Shown here piece after piece: positions 46,919 to 59,335 of a DNA stretch of 64,000 nucleotides (position 1 is the first letter of the stretch; every line of letters starts with the position of its first letter). The notes beneath the pieces were generated by a model that did no database searches, was not told the DNA's origin, and saw only the letters and a list, made by a program, of their open reading frames with translations. The translations under genes were made by a program, and so were the position numbers. Source of the DNA: Proteromonas lacertae (Eukaryota; Sar; Bigyra; Opalinata; Proteromonadidae). The DNA lies in NCBI GenBank assembly GCA_002245135.1, contig NGBS01001181.1, positions 51,508-115,507 on the forward strand, given 5' to 3'.

Positions 46919-49900
46919 ATGCCTATTGATCATTACGGTGTAGACGTGGGAGGAAGAAAAATCACCCTCTCTACATATAATGGTATAAACTGTAAGATAG
47001 TGGAGAATACATATAGTGAAAAATATTCAGTGTATTTTTAATATATTAATTTTAGTGTTTGTATTGTATGGGACAATAGGTCCTTTAAATTTGGTAAAGC
47101 TGCTTTTTCTGTTGTATATTAACTATTTTTATATTTAAGTATACTAGAAATTGTAAAAAATCAGCAAAAGAGTTAAAAGAATACATAGGAAGATATATTC
47201 CCAGTCATATTGAATTATTAGAGGATGAATGGATATACAAACCTTCACATGTTGAAATTCAAAATAATGCATTATGTTATGAAGTATATCTAATGTTATA
47301 TCGAAATAGATGTCATGTATCTTTAAGGATTTAAACTGTAGTGATGGATATTTTGCATGTGATACATTATTTGTATTGTTAATGAAATATTTGAAAGAAA
47401 CAATGATGAAAGAAGGAAATGAAGTAATAATATGTCATCCATGTTATTACAATGAAAAACAAATCGAATATATAAATGAATTATATAAAGTATGTGAAAT
47501 GAAAGTTTTAAAGAATATTCCTGAATATTTAAGTGCGAGTTTATGTTTTGGATATGAAAACAACAATAAATTGAATGAAAATGAAGAGAGAATTGTTTTA
47601 TTATTAGATATGGGTTATATAAACTGTAGTAGTACAATAGTAAAATACAAGAAAGATGAATGTGAGATATTAAGTCACAGTTATAACAATGATAAGATTG
47701 GAGGTCGATATATCGATAATTTATTAGTAAATGCTTTGATTGGAAAAATGGGTATGAATATAGATAATATAAGTGAAAAATTATATGTGAAAGTGAAAGA
47801 AGAGATAATAAAGATGAAAGAGAAGTTAAGTGCAAGTGGAGCTGATACAATTCATATAAGTATTGATGATGGTGATAATGATTATGAAAGTGATTACAGT
47901 GTAAATGAATTAAATGAAATATTGAAAAATAATGGAATAAATACCAAAGTGATTGATATAATAAAAGACAGTATTGTAAATAGTGGTTTAATAGAAGAAG
48001 AAGATAATAAGAAATTAGAGATAGTGATAATAGGAGGAAGTTTAAGAATTCCTTTAATTCAAAAAGAGATAGAAAATTATGTAAAGAGTGAGTTAGATAA
48101 TGATATAAATTTAAATCGAACAATAAACATGGATGAATGTATGAGTTTAGGTAATAGTTATTATGGATTAATTCAAAGTGGAAAATGGAGATATTCATAT
48201 AATGAAAAGAAAATAATAATCCATCAAATAGAATCTTCTTCCAGATTAAATAATGACAAATGTAATAACACATGGAATGTAAAAGAACGAATTAGTAAAA
48301 TATATGATACAATCAAAAGAATATGTAAAAATGAATCAATAGTTCAAAAATGTGCTTCATTAAGAAATGAAATAGAAGCAGTAATGTATTAATAAATTAT
48401 ATATTCATATAGTTATGATAATAGAAGAGAAATAGAATCAGAATTAGAAAGTGATGAAAAAAGGGAATATGAAACATATTTGAATGATGCTTTAGTGTGG
48501 GTGAAATCAAAAGAAGTTATTGATAAAAATGATGTGAATGAATTGGAGAATAGATTAAAAACTCTTAAAAATAGTAAATATCCTCAAATTATAGTTGAAG
48601 ATGATAAAAAGGAAGAGGATGATGAAGTTAGTTACTTAATGAATATACTTTTAGATTATATGGAACAATATCCTCATTATTATCAATGTAATGTTATATC
48701 AGCACAAATAGAGAGTATAGCAAACCATGAAATGGATATTGAGTCATCAAAAGATAAGTTAAAGAAGTATATTACAAAATATGAAGTATAATAATCGTTA
48801 TTTTATTGTACTAGAAATATATTGATAATTATTTGTCTTCAAGAAATGATATAATGAAGAATATATCTCAAGAATTGTATATTGTAAAGTTTATATTCTT
48901 TTTATAATAGAAATGATCTATTTAGAAAGATGTATGTTACAGTTCAGAATCCTGATAATCATATGAAAATAATTCATAATACAACTTCATTATTGAAAGA
49001 TGAATCTACAAAAAGACCACTTTCTGATTATAGTAATTTAAAAAGTGAATTGGCTGTTTTAAAGAATCAATTGAAGTATATATATTTTGGAATATATATG
49101 TTATTATAGACCAAGTAAGTTGTTGGAAGATATACAGAATAATGTAGATTTAGAAAGCAAAAGTGATTATGCTATACAGATTAAAGAATTGTTGAATAAA
49201 TCATTTGATGAATCTAAATTAAGTGTAAGGTATAATAAATTGAAGATATTATATGGTAAATATATGGAAAGTGTGTTAAGTGATTTAAAGAATGAGTTGA
49301 ATAAGAAATACAATGATATTAACGAATTATTGAATAATAATAAGAATATACAAATAACAGAAGACGAACAATCAATAGTTGATGAATATATAAAACTAAA
49401 GAATAATGAATCAATAAAGAATATAGCTACTATGAAAGTAATAAATAATCAATTAGAAACAATTATTAGTGAATTAAATATTAGACTAGAAAAAGAAAAG
49501 AATGAAATTGAAAAGATAAAAGCCAAAATTGAACATTTGAAAGATTTAATGAGACATTATTCTGACAATCCTAAAAATGTTGAAATTAAATCGTATATAG
49601 AATCAATAGAATCCAAATCAATACCAATATCAGATTCAATAATCGTAATATCAAAATTAGAAATATATAATAATAAAATTAAAAGCTATATAAATGAAAT
49701 AGAAGTTAAAAAATCGAAGATGAAAAATGAAATAGATGATTTATATAATGAGTATAAGAGTTTGTGTAATAAAAATGAAGATATAATAAACAAAGAAATG
49801 ATAAAAGTAATCGAAGAGTTAAAATCTTCAATAAAAGATTATTCATTAAATGAATATGAAGACATGAAATGTCGATTAGAAAAAGAAATCGAACAAATAA

Positions 49901-51940
49901 AAGAGAAACAAAAACTGGAAAAAGAAAAAGAGGATAAATTGAAAGAACAGTTATTAAAAGAAGTGTATAGTATTGAAAATCTATTAAATTATAGGGAAAT
50001 ATGTCATACGCTTGAAAAGGAAGATAGAATGAAATATTTTCCGAAGTTGGAAGAGATTGAGAAAGAAATAAATGATGATAATTATAATATCAAACATAGT
50101 ATTCAAGCATTTGAAGAATGGATTAAAGTATTAAGAAATAATAAGAAAAACTATAAAGAAACTGAAATAGAAGTTAATAAAATAAATGAAGAGGAAAATG
50201 ATAAAACCAATGAAAGTGAAGAAGATAAAAGTGTAGAAGTAAAAGACAAAGAAAATGAAGTAGAAATGTATATGGATAAAGAAAAAGAATTGGAAAATAA
50301 GACAGATCTAGTTATATTAGAAAATGAAAAAGGGAAAGAATTAGAAGAAAAATATGGGAAAGAATACAATAAAAAGGAAGAGTATATTGAAGTACCAATT
50401 AAAATAGAAGAAATAATCAAAGTTGAGAATAATGTTAATATAGGTGATAAAGAGATGGTAGAAGTAGAGACAAAAGAAGCATTATCTAGAATTGATAAAC
50501 AGAACAGTACTTATAAAGAAGAAGAATTAGATAAAGATGAAATTAACAAAGATGAAATCCTAGATGAAAGAGAAATAGATGATGATAATGAGGAGGAATT
50601 GAATGATAGTGACAGTGTAGAAAAACTAGTAAAAAATGAAGAAGATAAAGATGATGAGGAAGTTTTATCATCATCAGAGGAAGAAATAGATAATGAAAAA
50701 GAAGAAATAGATGATGAAGGAATAAATAAAGTAATAAAAAGAGATGATGATGTAATGAAGTTGAGTGATGATGATGTTATTGATGATTTTGAAAATAATG
50801 AAAGTGATAGTTATTCTAGCAGTAATAGTAGTAATAGTAGTAGTGAAAAATCTGAAGAAGATGAAGATATTGATGATGATACAGACAATGCAGAAGTTGA
50901 ATCTACTATCCACTCATCTGTCTCTTTAGTTTCAGATATTAAATATCACTCATTAAATGATGGATCTATTTCTTTTTCAATACCAAAAGTTGGTATTAAC
51001 AATAACAGTAAGGAATCAAGTCAATTAAATAGTGTAGATTTATCTATACAAAACTATGATAATTCAAATACAACAACTGAATTTTCTACAACTACATTTT
51101 CTTATTCAGATGACAAAATTCAAAACAATACTAGAAAAGATAATTTGTCTTTTCAGATTGCTTTTGAAATAAATTTGAAAAGCTATAATGAGAGTTATAT
51201 AAATAGAAATGAAGCAAAAATTAATTATTTATATACAATTCCAGAAATTAAAAAAACATCTAGAGAAATACACAAATCAAGATATGATTATTCTCCATTA
51301 CATACTTTTACTCCTGTAAAATATAATGCAAACAACATTCAAAACAATGAAGATATGAGTAGATATTCTACTCCAAGATTATATAAGCGCTGTGATGAAG
51401 AATATTTATACATTAATCATCCAGCCAATTCAACCTCTTCATCAAGTAGTGTTTGTTCTGATAGTTATTCATATGATTCAGCATGTCCTTTGTATAATAA
51501 TTATGATATGAGTAATTCAACTACATACTCATATTATACTCCATCCTCATCTTCTACTTCATCTTATAGTAGTTCATTGAATAGTAAACCATATTATTAT
51601 CATACTGACAAATATAATTCTACAAATTCAAACTTTATTAAACCAAAGAATATTTATAAAAGAAAAGTTTATGATGATTTACCTAAACATGAATCCAATC
51701 CAAAAATAAAGTGTGAACCTCCATATAGAAGAATATCTGACATAAAAGAATCTTCAACAACAATAAAAGTAGATAATTTCAAACATAAATGGCTAAGTAC
51801 CGATAATACTCTCAGAAAAAAACTAAATTATTTTGCATCATACAAATATGATATTGTATATACATTTTTATATCTTTCTCTATTTATAATAGGTTTATTT
51901 AATGTATAAGGATTTTAAAAAAGAAAATAGTAAATATTAA
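46919..51940 (+). CDS. Hsp70/Hsp110-like ATPase with helical, acidic and serine-rich tail, gene B
   Basis: Starts MPIDHYGVDVGGRKITLSTYN; the first exons are clearly homologous to gene A but well diverged, whereas the main ATPase exon (47310-48392) is almost identical. After it comes a recognisable Hsp70/Hsp110 lid element (LNDALVWVKSKEVIDKNDVN), one type-1 module (LDYMEQYPHYYQCNVIS), and then a long exon (49116-51855) unlike A or C. That exon has about 330 residues of coiled coil, about 200 residues very rich in Glu, Asp and Lys, and a Ser/Tyr/Thr-rich region containing IKESSTTIKVDNFKHKW. A last 37-bp intron (51856-51892) adds a short tail ending at the TAA at 51938-51940. All exons that I joined keep frame. 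The protein is about 1,580 residues. The tail swap relative to A and C shows that these genes recombine at the module level. Confidence 0.75.
47328..48378 (+). repeat. Hsp70-like ATPase cassette, copy B
   Basis: Offset 5,733 bp from copy A. Sequence on both sides is homologous to gene A but strongly diverged, so the cassette was homogenised on its own. Confidence 0.9.
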
Positions 51941-52040
51941 TAAATAATTGCTAATTTGTTTGTAATGTATTTAAATTCTTGTGATTTTGGTTATAAATAT
52001 GAATGAAAATAGATATTTAAAAATTGAGGTAAACCAAAAT

Positions 52041-52049
52041 TTTCGCGCC
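52041..52049 (+). promoter_or_regulatory. E2F-like site upstream of PrimPol
   Basis: TTTCGCGCC, a perfect match to the E2F/DP consensus, lies five bases before the PrimPol start codon. E2F sites control replication and repair genes in animals, plants and many protists. GC-only hexamers are rare in this AT-rich DNA, which makes a chance match less likely. Confidence 0.6.
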
Positions 52050-52054
52050 AATAC

Positions 52055-53495
52055 ATGAAAAAGAGAATTATTCAGCCTACAGAGTACATATTCATATATT
52101 ACATACGGTTTAGGTTTTATGATCATTCTGAGATAATAATTAAACCATGTCCTGTTAGTATTGCTAAACCTTGTAGTAGATATTCGCCAACATTCTACCC
52201 TTTACAGTCTCAAGCATTTGAAGAATATGATAGGAGAGAAAATGAAAATATAAAAGTATTATGGATAGCAATTATTCATTTAGGTGTTTTCTAGAGAAAA
52301 TAGCGAGAATGGGAAAAGAGAGTTTTTTGTTGCTAATGAAGAAGAGTTTTGGAAATTTTACGATAATGAAGATATCTTTTTTAAATAGATTAAGTAATTC
52401 TTTAACTTATATAAATCCAATAGAAAGGCATTATTACGAGATAATAAAGGAGAATACACCTTGCAGACTATATTTTGATTTAGAAGTATTATATATGTTT
52501 CTATATTACTTTAATAGTATGAAAAAGAGTTTAATGAAAGTGTAGATGAGAATAAACTATTAAATGATTTCTATTATTCAGTAAGCTCTGCACTATTTTC
52601 TTTATTTGACATATATATAAATCCAAATAATTTTGTTCCATTATGTTCATCAAGAAAAGAAAAATTCAGTTATCATTTTGTTATTCATATGAATGAAAAA
52701 ATACTATTTAAATCAAATGTAGAAATAAAATCATTTATAGAAGAACTCTATAATAATTATTCACTACCATCTCTATGGGTAAATGGTAAAGATGGTGATA
52801 ATAGTGTTTATGTAATTGATAAAAATGTATATACAAAGAATAGAGCTTTTAGATTGTATTTGTCATCAAAGTATAATAAGAAACAAATACTAACAACTCC
52901 TCCAAATATGGTTAATCCTTTGATATTATCATCAGAAGAAAGATTATCATTTTTCAAAAAGACATTAATTACAGATTTTTGGGATAAAGAAGAATTAAAA
53001 TCATTTAAATTATTGGATTATAAACATCATTTAGAATATAAAAATCCAATAATTGATAATAGAATTAATAGTGTTAATATATCTAATGATAGTAATTCTA
53101 ATACAATTATCAATAATAATAATTTAATTTTTCAACCTCTAATCGATTATATATTAAACACTTTTCGTAATGGTGAAGCAAAACAATGTGATTCATATAT
53201 TAGGAATTGGGTTTGTACTTATACTGAAAAGATATGTTTTATTGTACTGAATATTGAGAAGTACAGATGGTGTGGTAATATCAATAGATGGCATAAATCT
53301 AATCATATATACTTTGTTGTGGATGTCAGTTATGGATGTTATTATCAGAAGTGTTATGATGTTGATTGCTCGAATTATAAATCAGAAGCAATTCCATTAA
53401 CTCAAGATATTCTTAAATTGACAATTAATAGTCTACGAAAGTATTTTTGTGAGAATAAAATAGAAATTCCTTTAAATATTCAGAATATTACTTAG
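52055..53495 (+). CDS. PRIMPOL: PrimPol (CCDC111) primase-polymerase; one apparent frameshift
   Basis: An archaeo-eukaryotic primase that reprimes stalled replication forks in nucleus and mitochondria. Exons: 52055-52083, 52114-52255, 52284-52393, 52424-52485 and 52518-53495; about 440 residues. Features: FYPLQSQAFEEYDRREN, EEEFWKFYDNED, motif I CRLYFDLEY (DxE), motif II CSSRKEKFSYHFVIH, motif III VIDKNVYTKNRAFRLYLSSK, and a C-terminal zinc knuckle with Cys, His, Cys and Cys in YRWCGNINRWHKSNHIYFVV and YYQKCYDVDC. All catalytic and zinc residues are present. The frame needs a one-base shift around the T6 run at 52377-52382, directly before the intron 52394-52423; without it a TAG ends the frame. 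The first intron (52084-52113) is a multiple of three without stops and could be retained. Confidence 0.85.
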
Positions 53496-53559
53496 TATGA
53501 AGTTGTATTAACAAAACAACTCAATAGAATTCTAAATTTGTTAATTACATTAAAATAAG

Positions 53560-56500
53560 TTAATATGGTGCTGTGTTTTTTCTTTTTTTATACATTCCTT
53601 TTATATTATTGTGATTAATATTCTTTGGTGTAGTTTTTTTCTTTGACATTTCCTAAAATTATATAAATGAGTTATTCATTATACTTTTACTTGCATTAGT
53701 AATGTATTTAAGGCTAAATAAATATCTTGCAAATGTTCTTTTGTCTTTTCATTTAATTTATTCCCTTTTATTAATGAATTTTTGTTAGGAAATGATCTTA
53801 TTATATTAGGAATTTCTACTCTATCTTTTATTGCCACATCCTGTAACAATGGTTCTAGATTTAGTATTTTTTTCTTTATATCATCGATCAGTTTAATTTT
53901 ATCAATATCTACATCTATTTCAGATATATTAGATTTATTTTCTTTTTGTCTTTTAGGAGATTGAATTATCTAAATTATATATATTATTACAAATACTCCT
54001 TCTACATCATTTCTTAATGATATAACAGCTTCAAGCTTTTTATCTAGTGTTATTTCTGAATCTTCTCTCAATTCATCTCCAATTGTTAAATCACCATTTC
54101 TTTTTCTTAGTATGTCTGGTATTGTTATTCTATCTTCTAGATGATATGTTTTTATTTCTAGTCTTATATACTTTCTAAAATATAATATTACTAAATCAAT
54201 ACAAATGTCTTTTTATTTCATCTATAATGTCAAATTTTGTTGATGGCTATAAAACAAATAAGAATTGATATTTATACAGAAGATATTTTCCTATTTTTGA
54301 TAATCCTATCCTTAATACTATCATTTTTTGGTGTTTTAATCTCAATCTTTATAATCTCATCATGATTTGCTTTTAATGGAGTGTTATTCTTAGATCTTGG
54401 AGTTTTTTTTTGTTTAATATATAAATTGTTCTTTATATTATTTTTTATTTTCTAAACAGAATTATAAAATGAGTTAATTATACTTCTATTTCTTTCATCA
54501 AATCATCTAATTGAATTATCTTAGAGTGTAATGACTGGTTTGTATATTTCTCTAAATTGTTTCCTTCAATTAATTGATTTGTCTTTTTATTCAGCAAATC
54601 TGGATTTATTTTTACTTTTCTTAATATACTGTCATTTTTTAATTCTTCCTTCACAATCTTCAATTTTTCATGTATTTCATTTATCAATTTTCTTTTTATA
54701 TCTAATATAATATCTATCTCTTTTATATAATCATCACTCTCATTCAATAATCTATCCAAATCACAATTTGATATTTTTGTTGAAATTTTAGACTTTAAGT
54801 AAACAGGAATTTCTATTTCTTCATTTAAATGTTTATATTTCTCACAATAACCTAAAATTCCCTTTCTAAATCAATAAAACATACGAAAAATACATCCTTT
54901 CATTTAATATTATTATCTTTCTCATTCTTTCATTATTTTCTTCATTATTTTGAATGGTGTTGTTATTTGCTTTTATTTCATTCTTATTTGTTGCTGATTC
55001 TCTGTAATTTTCTTTTAATATAACCTATATCATTATTTTATACAATAAGACAAAATACTGGCAATTGTTTCATCAGTTTAATGACTTTATTATATACTTC
55101 ATTAATTTTATTATTATTTGGTAGTTTTTTACCAACAATTAATCTACCAGTTTTCTTGCATATTAAACTCTTATCGATATGTAAATCTTCATATGGGATG
55201 ATATTATTATTTACCATAGAGTGAATAAAAAACCTATTAAATTTAAAATGTAAAAACAATACAAATTTGAAATAATTATATCACTTCTCTTTGTCATTAT
55301 ATTCTTTTCTTCTTCCTATTTATAAAATAGTAAATAATATAATACAATTATTACATCTAAACAATTAATAGTTTTATTGATTAGATTTTTAACATTTGAA
55401 TATACCATATTCTTTAAATCTCCATAATCTTTCAATTCTTTTAAATAGTTCTTTATTTCTTTTTTGTCACTCAATTGAAGGTTAATTCTACATAATTTAT
55501 TAACAATTTCTCTATAAATTATAGGTGAAATAATGAAAATACTTAAAACACTCTATGATAGTAATTAACTTATCAATATTTTGATTATCTTCGTTTATCT
55601 TATTTATAACTTCTATTTGTTGGTTATTATTATATTTTATTTTCTGCATTTCAGAGCCATTATTAACAATTCTTTCATTTTTCTTAATATTCATGATAGA
55701 TGTCATTTCATTAATCACATTATCATAATCACTTAACGGATATTGTTCATCTTTATACACCATATCTTTCGCCATTCTAATAACATCCTCTTTAATTAGT
55801 TCTGGATTACTGTTCTTGTTAAATCTATCAAAATAGATATATATTAGGATATACTCAACTAACAAATTATTCAATTTTTCTTTTTTTTCCTTTTGTTTCA
55901 CATTATATTCAATAATAAATTTCTAATAAGTACAGAATATTTAATAGTTATACTTCATATTTCTCTAATTCCTTTGATAATTTCTTATGTTGACTATCAT
56001 ATTCACTATCATTTAATGGGACTTGTTTATTTTGGTTAATTTCTGCTTTTAATATATCAATGGAAGAATAAAATGGATAATTCTTCATATTTGACTCTAG
56101 TTTATTTATTAATGCTTGTATTTCAGAATGTTTACGTGAAATATCTACATTTGGAGAACATTCTTTTAGATAATTTGGTTGAGTATTACTTCTCTTTTTT
56201 AAACCTTTTATAACCTTATCATTCTTTATGGCATTTCTATTCTTACCATCTTCACATCTAGCATCAATATAATTTTGGTTAGTTTTGGGAGTATGTAACT
56301 CATTCTTCTGATAATCATTCTTTAATATTACATTCTTTATGATATGATCTTTCATAATCAGATTGTCATTATGTTTAATAATTTCTAAATTTTTATCGTT
56401 CTTTTTGTAGGAATTATCATTTTCTTCTAAATCATTCAATATTTGTTGAAGTTGAGCAAATCTAACAACTGGATTGTTTTGTTTATTTGCTTCTTCCATT

Positions 56501-59173
56501 TTTCTTTTTATTTCTTTCATTTTAGGAGAATATGGATTTTTCTTCATATAATCATCTAATTGCTTCAATACTTTATTAATTCCTTCTTCTATATTATTAT
56601 CTCTATTTGAAGATTTTGGTGGTGATTCATTTATCATATTTCTACTATTTTTGTGAATTGTTAATTGACTAATTATATCTTTATATTCTTGTAATGAATG
56701 ATAATTTTCATCATTTATTAGTCTTATTATTCGATTCATATCATCAGAATTCAGTCTGTTCTTATTACCATCTCCACATATCATTTCTGTTATTCTTTTT
56801 ATACAATCATTTCTTTGGTTGTTATAATCACTGATATATATCTATCATTATTAAAAATAACAAATTATACTTTAAAATTCTCCAATCTTGAAGAAAGTTT
56901 GTCGAATTGAGTATTATATTCAATTGATGATAAAGGTAATGCTTTTATCTTTTCAATTTGTTTTTTAATCATTCTGATGTTTGGATATTCAGGAAATTGG
57001 TTTATACAAGATTCTAATTCTTTAATCAAATTATCAATCTCTTCTTGATGATGTTGAGGCATTGGGAGTGGTCTAAATCAAATAACAACAATAAATAGAA
57101 TATTATACGATGGATCAATATTTTTCACTGGAGAACTATTTTTTCTTTTATTCAAAATAATATTGTTATCTAAAACAGGAATTGGAACAGGGTTATTTGA
57201 ATTAGAAGGTGATGGAGTAGAATTATATCCACCCGTTTTATGTCTTCCTCTTAAAATATTCATACTACAAAAGAAAAATATTAATTCATACTTTCTCATC
57301 TCATCTTCAACAATACTTAATTTTTCTTTAATCTTTTCAATATATATATTCTTCATTTTATTCTCTCTATTGATGTCTTTTAAATATGCAGATACTTTAC
57401 TCTCTTTTTTGTACTTGTTTCTAAATACTTCACTTATTAAGTTTAGCTTTTTTATCAGTATTCTCTTATACAAATCTTCAATTTCATCATAATTGTTATT
57501 ATCAACTAATTTCTTTGATTTTACTCTCTTTAATACTTCACTTATTTCATTCTTATTCTCATCTGTATTTATAATTGTATTATCTTCTAATAAATGTTGT
57601 AGATAATAACTAATAATAATAATAATAATAATAATATGATTATCTTTATATATACCATTCTCCTTCTATTTCATTTCTTAATGAAGCACATTTTTGAACT
57701 ATTGATTCATTTTTACATATTCTTTTGATTGTATCATATATTTTACTAATTCGTTCTTTTACATTCCATGTGTTATTACATTTGTCATTATTTAATCTGG
57801 AAGAAGATTCTATTTGATGGATTATTATTTTCTTTTCATTATATGAATATCTCCATTTTCCACTTTGAATTAATCCATAATAACTATTACCTAAACTCAT
57901 ACATTCATCCATGTTTATTGTTCGATTTAAATTTATATCATTATCTAACTCACTCTTTACATAATTTTCTATCTCTTTTTGAATTAAAGGAATTCTTAAA
58001 CTTCCTCCTATTATCACTATCTCTAATTTCTTATTATCTTCTTCTTCTATTAAACCACTATTTACAATACTGTCTTTTATTATATCAATCACTTTGGTAT
58101 TTATTCCATTATTTTTCAATATTTCATTTAATTCATTTACACTGTAATCACTTTCATAATCATTATCACCATCATCAATACTTATATGAATTGTATCAGC
58201 TCCACTTGCACTTAACTTCTCTTTCATCTTTATTATCTCTTCTTTCACTTTCACATATAATTTTTCACTTATATTATCTATATTCATACCCATTTTTCCA
58301 ATCAAAGCATTTACTAATAAATTATCGATATATCGACCTCCAATCTTATCATTGTTATAACTGTGACTTAATATCTCACATTCATCTTTCTTGTATTTTA
58401 CTATTGTACTACTACAGTTTATATAACCCATATCTAATAATAAAACAATTCTCTCTTCATTTTCATTCAATTTATTGTTGTTTTCATATCCAAAACATAA
58501 ACTCGCACTTAAATATTCAGGAATATTCTTTAGAACTTTCATTTCACATACTTTATATAATTCATTTATATATTCGATTTGTTTTTCATTGTAATAACAT
58601 GGATGACATATTATTACTTCATTTCCTTCTTTCATCATTGTTTCTTTCAAATATTTCATTAACAATACAAATAATGTATCACATGCAAAATATCCATCAC
58701 TACAGTTTAAATCATTAAATTTCAATTTAGGCAACTAAATAAATAGATAAATAAAGAAGAAAAAATACTTTAAAACATAAACCATTTTTATCTATTTTTA
58801 CTTCACTTGGATAGAATTTATAATTCTCAGTTTGGATATTCAAACCATCAACAATGTATTTACCAAGATATTCTTTCAATTCACAAGCTGAATTGTTATA
58901 TAAGCGAATTAACTAAAAATATCAAACATATATATACATTTGTTTTGGCAGCTCTTCCATAATAGAGTTTTATTCCATCTGTAACTAATCCAACACTATA
59001 AATAACAACTGTAAAAATACAATGTTAATCTCTCACTATATGCATTTTCTTTTATCTGACAATTAATTCCATTATACTCTGATATTACACAATTCCTTCC
59101 TCCAAAATCTACTCCATAATGATAAGCTAAATGACAAATAAATATTAACCATACTTTGTTTTGATTTATTCAT
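53560..59173 (-). CDS. Hsp70/Hsp110-like ATPase with tandem helical modules, gene C
   Basis: The first eight exons and most of the ninth (59173 down to 56389) are the inverted copy of gene A; downstream it diverges. Every exon I joined down to the TAA at 53562-53560 stays in frame through some twenty introns of about 27 to 46 bp, so this copy looks intact, at roughly 1,600 residues. Order: divergent ATPase domain; lid-like helices; type-1 modules (for example LESNMKNYPFYSSIDIL, about 56060-56100); and then a run of type-2 modules with an Ile-Pro core (EIEIPVYLKSKIS, DRITIPDILRKRN, DRVEIPNIIRSFP) each followed by a helix. Compared with A, only a Pro-to-Ser change at 57109-57111 and very few other substitutions were seen in the shared part. 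It ends in a short basic tail. The function of the modules is unknown. Confidence 0.75.
57663..58713 (-). repeat. Hsp70-like ATPase cassette, copy C
   Basis: Inverted copy inside the right arm. It carries the copy-B base at the position matching 42248 but the copy-A base at the position matching 41775, a patchwork typical of conversion. Confidence 0.9.
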
Positions 59174-59335
59174 TTTTTGATAACTTATATTATATGCGAG
59201 ACTAGAATATAATTTGCTATTGTGTAAATTTAGAAAAAAACAAAAATCTAACTCTCAAGCCCAAAACTTGAAAGAAACAAAACAGTCATTTTTTCAATAA
59301 ATTAAAAACACACAAACTAAAATGAAATAACTAAT

